From Romanomermis culicivorax (lineage: Eukaryota > Nematoda > Enoplea > Mermithida > Mermithidae), in the NCBI GenBank assembly GCA_963922205.1, contig CAWUHX010000129.1:124001-188000 (forward strand): a stretch of DNA of 64,000 nt, read 5' to 3'. The notes below the pieces were generated by a model. That model was not told the DNA's origin, searched no databases, and saw only the letters and a list, made by a program, of their open reading frames with translations. Below are positions 55,445 through 64,000 of the stretch, piece by piece (position 1 is the first letter of the stretch; each line of letters starts with the position of its first letter). Made by a program: the position numbers and the translations under genes.

Positions 55445-56262
55445 CACTGCCAAAAAAATTTGTGCCAATGGCACAAAAAATTTTTTTGTACTAGAAACAT
55501 ATGTATATGAAAACTGCGGAAAGATTTTAGGCTAGAAGTTTGATAAAAATATAACCTAATTAAAGCTACCTTTAACCTCAATAATTTTTTTGTAAAAATC
55601 GTGTCCAGCCTAACCTATTTTTCAGCTAATCATGTCAGTGAGATAAGAAAAAACTGTGCAAAAAAATACTTCGCGGCGACTCAAAAAGAAATCCAATGCT
55701 GATAAAGTTTAGGCTCTAGAATTGATGATCAAATTGATTCAATTTCCGACTAAGAATATCTAAGTAATATATATTTAACAACAATGTAAAACTAGAGGAA
55801 ATAAAGTTGAAAATTGTGCGAATTTTCGGTCCAAACATTGTACTAATGATATCGATTTTTCGATTTGAATCAATCAAACACAGAAAGTAACAATTTCAGT
55901 TTTAAATTCCGAATCTGACTGAATGAACAGAGAATATTCAGAATTTCTTTTCATTCATCAGTCATTGACAGCCTATAAAGTTTGCTGCAACAATACTAAT
56001 ACACTCTTTGAAGAGAAATCGTTAGCGTTCGGGTCAAATATACGAGTAGGAAACATTATTATATTGATTGATTCGGCGCGATGCGCCGAAATTGTTTTAC
56101 TTTTTCAGTCCTTAAAACGTCTAAAAATCAAGGAAGTTTAATGTTTGATCAGCCAAAAATTTTGTGCCAATTGGCACAAACGGTCAAAATTTTTTGTGCC
56201 ATTTCAAATTTTTTTTTGTGCCAAAAACCATGTTTTGGCACAAAAAAACACTGCTATACAGT
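55445..56262. repeat. dispersed ~0.8-kb repeat, copy 2
   Basis: Aligns with 50570-51375 along its length (CTGCGGAAAGRTTTTAGGC, CCTATTTTTCAGCT, CAGTCATTGACAGCCTATAAAG, TTCGGGTCAAATATACGA). Palindromes TGTGCCAATTGGCACA at 56163-56178 and GGCGCGATGCGCC at 56075-56087. Flanked by CAACACTG and AACACTG. Confidence 0.65.
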
Positions 56263-57019
56263 GTTTTTTCCGGTCCAGGGTTTTTGTTTTGCACACAGCA
56301 ACCAAATTTCCGTCTGTGCAACCAAATTTTTCTGCCAAGTTGCACAGTGCAACTTGAGGCCGAACTGCTCTTTCGATTAGGTGTTAGGGTTTTCTGTCCG
56401 GAGATGCATTTTTATGCAATCTAAAATGGAAAAAAGTGAAAATTTTCCGGCGCTATGCGCCAGGTTTCAATTCATTTATAATTTTTTATGATATTCTAGT
56501 GCGCGGTTAGAAAAAGTCATTCTACTAGTTGGTGCTTATAGGTTCTAATTATCAACATATCATAGGTGGCGCGACAGCGTTAACCTATAATATACTTGGC
56601 CCCCAAATTTCATGTCCCCCCCTCTAGAGCCAAAACGGTAAGAGCTAGAACCTTCGGGTTTTTTGCATAATATCGGGCGTAAGGGCAAACTATGGGGTGC
56701 CTTTTGTCATTTCGCCTCTATCTGCAAGTGGTGCTCGGTGGGGCCCCAAAAACAGGTAAAAAACGCACTTTTTAAGGCCCCCCAGTTCCACCATGCCCAG
56801 CAATCGGTGTGCCATATCCAACCTCCATACTTCGGCCTAAGCATCTTGGGGGTGTAATCTCAAATGCGAATTTTTCTTTTTTTGAAATATGGCCTCAATT
56901 CAATTATATGGTTGTCCAAAGTCCCGGAAAACGCCAAATTCCCCAATTTTGTTATATAATACTTATGGGTTCAAAAAAAAATTTTTTGCAGCATAATGCA
57001 CTACCAATTTTTTTGCAGT
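56263..57019. other. repeat-rich, no gene supported
   Basis: Contains a further GGCGCTATGCGCC palindrome (56449-56461). No coding block. Confidence 0.35.
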
Positions 57020-57900
57020 TTCAAATATACCTGTAGCCTTATTGGGATTTTTGGGCTGCAAGGGTTTTCGACTATTGGGAATTTTATGGACACGGTCACT
57101 TTACACGAAAAATTATCCCGGGTGTAAACAAGCGTATTTCCGTGATTTTTCAGTAAAGGGAGTTTTCGACCGCGGGGAATTCAATAGACGTCCTCACTTT
57201 ACACAAAAAAAATTATCCACAGTGTAAACAAGCGTACTGCCGTAATTTTCTTGTGGAGGGGATTTTCGACCACGAGGAATTCAATGAATGTGATCACTTT
57301 ACACCGAAAATTATCCCGTGTGTAAACAAACGTATTTTCGTGATTTTTTGCTGGAAGGGGTTTTCGACCACGGGGAATTTGATGAATGCGATCACTTTAC
57401 ACAAGAACTTATCCCGGTTGTAAACAAACGTATTTTCGTGATTTTTTGCTGGAAGGGGTTTTTGATCACGGAGAATTTGATGAATGCGATCATCTTACAA
57501 AAAAAACTATCGCGGGTGTAAACAATCGTATTTTCGTGATTTTTATGGAAGGGGTTTTCGACTGCGGGGAATTCAATGGATGTGTCACTTTACACAAAAA
57601 AATTATTCCGGATTTAACCAAGCCTGTTTTCGTGAGTTTTTTGTGGGAGGGGTTTTCGACCACTGGGAATTTAATGGAAGTGATCACTTTACACACTAAT
57701 TCATATTGAGTGTAAACAAATGTATTTCTGCGATTTTTGAGGGAAGATGTTTCTGACCATGGGAAATTCAATGAACGGAGTCAGTTTACACGAAAAAAGT
57801 CATTTGTGTAAACAAAGGTATTTCTGCGATTTTTTTGGGTTGAAGGATTCTCAACCATGAGAAATTCAATAGATATGGTCACCTTTCAGTATCTTTACAA
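57020..57900. repeat. minisatellite, ~98-bp unit, about nine copies
   Basis: The phrase GGTTTTCGACCACGGGGAAT recurs at about 57066, 57163, 57263, 57360, 57458, 57553, 57651, 57749 and 57848, each followed by CACTTTACAC and TGTAAACAAACGTATTT. Divergence increases toward 3'. The unit is not a multiple of three, so the open frames across it are not a protein repeat. Confidence 0.85.
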
Positions 57901-58071
57901 CGTTTTTTAAGTACTATGCGGTTTACACATCCTTTACTTTTGCCAGAGGTGAGAATTCGTTGCTTGAAGTTTTTTTTATTGTTTTTTTGAAGTGCAGATG
58001 ACCAAATTTAAAACTTCAATGTGCTTCTATGAAAGTTTTCGTGCATGGTTGAGGCCCACTAAAAAGAGGTG

Positions 58072-59718
58072 AACTAGTTTATTAGAAAATGCCCCGATGG
58101 GGCAGAAAAAAGGAGAATATACTTGCTTCGACAGTTGCCATGGTAGAAAAAGAAGTGGACTAGATTTTTGAGAACTTGGGTCAAAGTTGGAAAAAATTCA
58201 CTTTCTTTATATTGAATTTTGATTCTTTCTCAAAAAAATTGTCTATGTCTGTGAAAAAGTATATTCTGCAGCTGAGTGCATCAACACACTTTCTAACCAA
58301 TGTGCATCTCTGAAATTTTTAGGAGGGTACAGGCGTGGACCCTGGTGTTTTAGCATTTTGTGAGACAAAAAATTCAAAAAAAGTTGACCAAAAAATTTTT
58401 TGCATAACAAATTTTCCAGTTTCAAAACCCTTGTGGAAGTTTATACCCCCCATGTCCCCTCTCACACATGTTTGCTTCCAACTGTGTTAAACATTTTTAC
58501 TGAATTTGGTGTCAACAAAAGGAATCAACTGAGGAAAAGTGGCACATAAAATCCCATTCAGCTTTTTTAGAAAAAGAGATACTGCACAAAGTCTTCTAAG
58601 AACTAAATCGATTGTGCAAGATACGTTTCATTCACTCATTTTATATAACATATCATATAGAATTCACTCCGTAAGTTCAACTGATTACAAGCTATAAACA
58701 AATTTATTCTCTTCTATTTAACTATTCAACAAAATAGCATCATTCACAGTTTTTGGATTTAAACAGAAATTTGCAGAAAGAGCGCTTTTTTCGGGATTGC
58801 AAATGGGAAGCAATTTCACCCATCTTTGTCGCTTCGATTAGAGTCGGGGAGAACCGGATACGGGATTGGCGCACACCCCTAATATATGCATGGCTGAATC
58901 CTATTTACAGATCGGTGCCCAATGACTGTAACCAAATCCCAGTTGCACTAAAGGGGTCTGAGCTCAAGCTCAATCTCGAACAAAAAGGCCACTCGGTTTG
59001 ATCTCAAGTTCGGTATAATTTGAATGTCATCGGGATCATAACGAGCTCAACGTCGAGATTATCCCCAGCTCGAGCTGTCGGGTTGCACTAAAATTTTCGC
59101 ATAATTTTCTTATCTCTAAAGCAAATAAATATAAAAATTTCTGCAATTCCCAAACCCGAACTTAAACCTCAGTTTTTAGTTAATCCTGAAGTGAGTATGA
59201 TTTGTGCATTGGAAGAAAATAATTTGGACATTGTGAATAGCTTAAACTCAGGATCATCAATTTAATCCCGATGTTGAGATTATCCTCATGTTGGGTTAGT
59301 GCAACGAACCTCAGGTTCCTGTATAGTTCTGAAAATGACTATAATGTGCCTCCCTCGCTATTTTTCGGCTAGAGTCAGAGGCAGGAGCTTTGAATCGGTC
59401 GGGTGTTAGAATGCTATTGGTTTACCATTTCTTTACACTTGAAGTCAGGTGCATATAATTTTCATATTGAAAAATTTTACTGTAGTTGATGCCAGTTGAA
59501 GGACAAAATGCACGATGCTGCGGAATATACTTTTTCACAGACATAGACAATTTTTTTCGAGAAAGAATGAAAATCCAATATAAAGGAAGTGAATTTTTTC
59601 CAACTTTGACCCAAGTTCTAAAAAATCTAGTCCACTTCTTTTTCTACCATGGCAACTGTCGAAGCAAGTATATTCTCCTTTTCTCTGCCCCATCGGGGCA
59701 TTTTCTAATAAACTAGTT
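58072..59718. mobile_element. 1.65-kb element with ~210-bp TIRs
   Basis: 58072-58284 and 59508-59718 are inverted copies (AACTAGTTTATTAGAAAATG, GAAGTGGACTAGATTTTT, CTATGTCTGTGAAAAAGTAT). The interior (58285-59507) has one 82-codon frame at 58753-59001 without a recognised domain. No transposase, so non-autonomous. Confidence 0.75.
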
Positions 59719-59811
59719 ATGGATAAATGTTTGATCCTGTATTGTTTGTTGAGGAATGAAAACTAACATTTTTCTCGGCAGGGTTTTTTTCGCACACAGC
59801 TATACCTGTAA

Positions 59812-60036
59812 TTGGTGAGGGGGTTCATGCCTGTACCTGGGGCGGGGGTTGGGGGGATGGACCCCCCAAACCTGGCCAACCATATACCCAACCCCCCTAG
59901 TTTGGAAAAAATTAAAAAAATTGGCAAAAAAGTGTATGTTTTTGGCCTTTTTGGGAAAAATTTCGACATTTTTCGACTCCCTCCACTAAAATTTCGGATT
60001 TCCCCCCCCCCAACTGGTCGGACCTCTTACAGGTAT
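59812..60036. mobile_element. short C/G-run element, copy 2
   Basis: Shares GTTTGGAAAAAATTAAAAAA, AAGTGTATGTTTTT, AAATTTCGGATT, CAACTGGTCGGA and TTACAGGTATG with 51950-52175. Confidence 0.65.
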
Positions 60037-60960
60037 GCACACAGCAACCAAATTTCAGGCTGTGCAACACTGTTTTTTCCACGAACTTCTTTCCACAAAT
60101 GTGGAAAGGGGTCAAATTTTTTTTCCACATGTGGAAAAAAATTTTTTGGTTTTAAAATCCCCGTTTTTTCGCTTGAAAATGCTCATAAACGCTTTATTTA
60201 AGCGTTTTTGAGCGTTTTAAAGCATTCTGGTAATGATTCTGAACATACATAAGGTAAAGTGGGGTGAATTTGATCAGAGTATAGCATTTGATAAATATTT
60301 CAGATCAGCAGGTCATTTTTGCTGTGTAGACAACCTCACAGCAGCGGTAACGCAGCGTAACGGCCGCGCCTGATAGAAAGCAATGACTGTTATACTCATG
60401 ACCGGCGAAAAAATTGAGGTTTTGACCTTCTGAAATTCACCAAAATGAATCTTTTCGGTTTTGAAGTGAAGAAAAATTTTTCTTATGAAAAAAATTCCCA
60501 AAATTTTTTGCTTATTCCCAGACTTTGTTCCCTAAAAGAGCTCATTGAGGAGAAAAACGTGCTCTAAACGAGACGAGAGAAAAAATTATAAAGATTGATG
60601 GAAAATCTCATTTATCGGCAAAATGTTTTCTTGTTACTAAAGAAAAAGAGATGAGGTACAATTCAGTTGATTGAAACTGCTGAATGTTAAGTAGTAAGTG
60701 GAAGTAGATAATGCTAATGGCCATGTCGGATAGAAAACAATGACTTATACTCATTAACCGGCGCGAAGCGCCGAAAAATTTTGAGATTTATCCCTGTGAG
60801 AGACACGAAATCGACATATGATAAAGTCCCAACGGCCTTGTATATTCATGATTGTAAATTCTGAAACGAAAATTCGGTCATTAGCGCTCGGCGCTAATGA
60901 CCAACATTTTTCATTAGCGCGGCGCATGTTTGATTAGCGCCGTGCTAAAAAAACACTGGT
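60037..60960. repeat. cluster of small palindromic repeats
   Basis: CAACACTGTTTTTTCC at 60065 begins a hairpin set (TTTCCACAAATGTGGAAAG, TTTCCACATGTGGAAAA at 60090-60135). A direct duplication (GATAGAAARCAATGACT..ATACTCAT.ACCGGCG) occurs at 60373 and 60730. GGCGCGAAGCGCC is at 60760-60772. ATTAGCGCyCGGCGCTAATG-type palindromes at 60880-60945 end at AAACACTGG. Confidence 0.55.
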
Positions 60961-62301
60961 GCCATGCAAAATTGGTCGTGGAGAATTCGGATCAAACTAT
61001 GGCTATCTACAGCTTCAACAGAAAAGATTGAGGACCAGGGTATCAGCATACCTGAACGGTATTATAATTTTTTGGCAAGGACATCAAAAAGTTATTAGGC
61101 TCAATGTGAAGGGCTTGATAAGAAAATGTAAATTTATTCTGATTTTCGAAGCCGAATTTTTCTATTGAGCCCACCTTCGATCTTTTTATTTTTACTGCCA
61201 TTGGAAAGAGCATATTTTTTACTTCAAGAATTCCGTTGAATCAAAACAGTTTTTTCCATAAATGGTTTTTATTTGCTTCAAAACAATCCTATGTTTCACT
61301 ATGTGCATGATGTCCATTTCGGCATACAGATTCGAAGCGAGTCATACTGATGTCGTATAAACGAGGACATCTAGGCTTTATCAGAAGTACACAAGAAAGG
61401 TTTGCATTTTATATAAGTGTGTTACTCACTACAGTATAAACACGCAATGTGATGTGCAGACGCTGTTGTTTTACATCAATTTTACTAGAACCTTCCAAAA
61501 TTTTCTGGATTGTATTCTAGAATGTGCCATGTGACTCTTGTACCCTGAGTTCACAATATTTAAGCAGCAATCTGGCTATAATTCATCATTTGCTTTATCC
61601 ATGCATCCTACTGCAGTTCATTTCATCATTGTTATCCTAATCCAGTTTATTGAGTTGTTCAACCATCAACAACATAGATTGACCAATATTGACAATGTGG
61701 ACTCAGAACGTAGTCAATGCACCATTGGGTGATTAGATATTTTTGCCTTCCATATTACCAGATTCACCCATGGAAAGAATGGCCCGCAATTAATTAGTGA
61801 GCTGCCTATTGACGATTACAATTTGATCATTGGATGCAGTGGTTTCAAAATGAACTGCGAAATAAAAATTCACTCCTGATCTCAGGACAGTTGACATGGA
61901 ATGACTCAATAGCTTTCCAATTACTCAGCTGCTGACCTTTCTATGACACGAATAAAGAATCTTCTCAACAATTATTCCCAAATTAAAGCTTCAAACTTTC
62001 AGTCTAGAAAAATTCTAAATTAATGTTCGCAATGTTTGAAAATTTTGAGCTGGAGAAAAAATCGTATAGAAAAATAATTTTTAGCTCTTTCTTCAGCTAG
62101 TTTCTAACATTCTGTGTGAGCGAATTTCGCATTGACCGATTATTCATTCTCGAAATGTTGCATTTCTAGAGGCGAATATAAACAAAGCTTTTCAATAATT
62201 GATTGGAATAAATTGGAATTTAGTTTGAAGAATGATGATAGAAAATGTATACAATACACTTCATCAATCGCAATATCTTGATAGAACAATACATGCATAC
62301 A
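60961..62301. other. no gene supported
   Basis: AT-rich. Short frames at 60959-61168 and 61538-61732 (+) lack recognised domains. Confidence 0.4.
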
Positions 62302-62902
62302 TGTAACGGAGCTCCGAGGTCTGGGGGGGGGGGGGGTTGGAGCACTTTTTTCGGGCCGGGGGTCAGTATTTCCCAAAATTTTGGGGGAAGGGGTCCCTGA
62401 AGAAAAAAATTCGATTTTTTCATGAAAAATGTCAGCAAAACGGTTCAAAGAGTAGTAATTTTCGTCTAAAAAATGATAAAATATGTACTTATGGCGCAAA
62501 GCGCCAACAAAATTGACGTTTTTGACCATTTTTTGTTCAAAAATTGACATTTTTCAGGAAAAAAATGACATTTTCAGTATTTTTCCGACTAAAACTATGG
62601 GGGTCCCTAGGGCTACCATATAGCTAGCCATAGCGTAGCCCATGGACGCCCATACTTTTGGTCGGAAAAATGTCAATTTTTGATCAAAAAATGCTCAAAA
62701 ACGTCAATTTTCTCGGCGCTCCGCGCCATAAATACATTTTTATCATTTTTTAGACAAAAATTACTATTTTTAAAATGTTTTTCGGGCTTTTTTTGTGAAA
62801 AATCAAATTTTTTTCCTTCAAAGACCCCTCTCCCCGGAATTACTGACTCCCGGCCCAAAAAAAGTGGCCCAACCCCCCCAGACCTCGGGACTCCGTTACA
62901 TT
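62302..62902. mobile_element. 600-bp near-perfect foldback element
   Basis: TGTAACGGAGCTCCGAGGTC at 62302 is mirrored by TGTAACGGAGTCCCGAGGTC read from 62902. The arms (about 270 bp each) mirror all the way to a centre near 62600-62640, including GGCGCAAAGCGCC (62493-62505) against GGCGCTCCGCGCC (62715-62727). Non-coding; frames on both strands here are products of the palindrome. Confidence 0.8.
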
Positions 62903-63128
62903 TATGGATAGAACTTTTACTAAATTTGCATTCTCTCATTTCTAAACACAATGATTGCTTGACTCACATTTGAATGAAAAGATTCAAGAATTGTCAGAAG
63001 TTGAGAGTTCTTGACAGACTACCGCATAGGGAGAGAATGAGGGGGGTATTACCCCTACATAAAGACCTAAAAATTAATCACTGGTTGCTCAATTCTGAGA
63101 CAGAATTATATGTTTAGTGCGCATCAGA

Positions 63129-63391
63129 CATGCACGGCAAGAGTTTTCCGGGGGGAGGGAGGGTCCATGGACCTTTTTCCCAGGTGGGTAGGGGGGTGTG
63201 TGAGCAAAAAAAACAAAAAAAGTTCTAAAAGCCTGTTTTTCATACAAAATATGCACAAAAATCATGAAAAAAGCTGTCACGAAAAAAGTTCAGGGGAGGG
63301 TGTTTTGACGATTTTTTTGGCCGGGGGGGGGGTGGCCAGGGCCTCAGGTATGGGGGTTTGCCCTCCCCTACCCCCCCTATGTGCATGTATG
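63129..63391. mobile_element. short element with CATGCAC..GTGCATG ends
   Basis: CATGCACGGCAAGAG..GGGGGGAGGG on the left and CCCCCCTATGTGCATGTATG on the right. The same end design occurs at 49128-49510. Interior G-runs and AAAAA; no coding. Confidence 0.5.
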
Positions 63392-63933
63392 GTGCACATT
63401 TAGCTACACTACACGGGCAAATTTTCAACTTTACCCCTACCTTAAAAATCTGACCTTGGGGACCTCTGGTTTTTGACAATATATAGCATTTCTAAAGCGT
63501 TCTATACATTCGAAATCTTGCACATGGTAAGAACTGCCTGAACATCCGGGCCTGCTTCAAATTCGGTCAAAATAGTCGAAGTCTGCAACGAGTAATCTTA
63601 AGTAGGAATGGCCAGTGGAACCTACAGAACCCAGCAAAAATCCAGAAAACCCACTATTCTGAAAAGTGGGTTTTTACCAACCTTAATTCTAGCATCAAAA
63701 ACTTGATATAAGTTTAGCATTATAAAAATGTTCTCAATATCTGTTAAAGCTTAAATACGATTTTCACTGAGATAAATAAGCTACAATATAAGCTGTTAAA
63801 AAACTGTAGAACCGAAATCGAAACCGCGGTTTTGAAATAAGTAAAACCGAATCCACAACAGGATTCAATTGAAAATGTTTGTCCCTCCATCTCCGTATAA
63901 AAATTTATATAAAGTTTCATTTTCTCTTTCCAG
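63392..63933. other. upstream flank of the LEM-domain exon
   Basis: No repeat or coding block identified. It ends in a strong acceptor TTTTCTCTTTCCAG (63920-63933). Confidence 0.5.
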
Positions 63934-64000
63934 ATGCTCGCTATTGAAAATTTATCCAACGCCGAATTGCGGGACGAATTGATTTCACGGGGTTTAACCG
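63934..64000 (+). CDS. start of a probable LEM-domain (emerin/LEM2/MAN1-type) nuclear-envelope protein, partial
   Basis: ATG follows immediately after a TTTCCAG acceptor, as in worm genes that begin at a trans- or cis-splice site. The 22 codons available read MLAIENLSNAELRDELISRGLT. The pattern L(S/T)xAELRxEL..xG is the first helix of the LEM domain, which binds BAF at the inner nuclear membrane. Only this helix is inside the window, so the family call is provisional; a SAP-like fold is the alternative. Confidence 0.55.
   Translation, partial: MLAIENLSNAELRDELISRGLT

Noticed and set aside
57042..57709. Overlapping open frames giving [13 protein letters not shown] peptide repeats
   Set aside because: Produced by the 98-bp minisatellite; the unit length is not divisible by three and the frames shift between units.

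Overview
Nematode nuclear DNA, AT-rich (roughly one third GC by eye), with very few host genes and many mobile elements. The nematode assignment rests on: (i) an MLT-10-type moulting-cycle protein with the C-terminal LSP repeat (13402-14924); (ii) worm-style splice sites (TTTTCAG/A acceptors, GTAAAT-type donors, introns of about 40-100 bp); (iii) interstitial TTAGGC telomere words (52476-52499). The genus cannot be told from the sequence. Two host genes are well supported: the mlt-10-like exon (+) and the first coding exon of a probable LEM-domain protein that runs off the right edge (63934-64000, +). Three runs of unidentified, decayed, mutually related coding sequence lie on the minus strand at 8.2-13.0 kb, and a tRNA-like gene or pseudogene lies at 21.5 kb.

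Layout. 0.7-7.6 kb: an old ~355-bp tandem repeat interrupted by a Mutator-like (MULE) transposon whose terminal inverted repeats are arrays of a short word, next to an element with ~1-kb inverted arms. 8.2-13 kb: duplicated coding remnants. 13.4-14.9 kb: mlt-10-like exon. 15.6-19.2 kb: a nest in which an inverted-repeat element holds two more MULE/foldback elements and a Merlin (IS1595/ISXO2-like) relic. 21.5-23.5 kb: tRNA-like gene, AT minisatellite, MITE. 24.4-49.9 kb: a decayed gag-like reading frame split into four pieces by three LTR insertions: an old Ty3/Gypsy copy (25439-30747, minus), a solo LTR (about 31325-32641) and a young 16.1-kb Ty3/Gypsy-type endogenous retrovirus (32989-49127, minus, 4-bp target duplication CATG). 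50-64 kb: short palindromic and foldback repeats, a LINE 3' fragment, a ~98-bp minisatellite, then the LEM exon.

The most interesting object is the 16.1-kb element. Its LTRs differ at about 17 positions in 1.41 kb, so it inserted recently, and it is GC-richer than its surroundings. On the minus strand the order is 5' LTR - 3.6-kb leader carrying a ~65/130-bp tandem array with five perfect TGACGTCA (CRE) sites - Gag with zinc knuckles - a proline/alanine-rich ORF overlapping the Gag frame - an envelope-like glycoprotein (signal peptide, Cys- and N-glycosylation-rich ectodomain, transmembrane helix) - aspartic protease 1 - Ser/Arg-rich linker - aspartic protease 2 - RT - RNase H - integrase - 3' LTR. 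The envelope-like gene lies upstream of pol and is crossed by a textbook A AAA AAC -1 frameshift heptamer in a 70-nt overlap. Protease-RT-integrase therefore appears to be translated as the cytosolic tail of a membrane glycoprotein. Usual Metaviridae order is gag-pol-env, so this arrangement is unusual. One in-frame TGA separates the RNase H from the integrase part.

A second theme is the MULE group. Three elements here share FLYWCH-type N-terminal coding sequence, yet each carries a different short word reiterated as its terminal inverted repeat.
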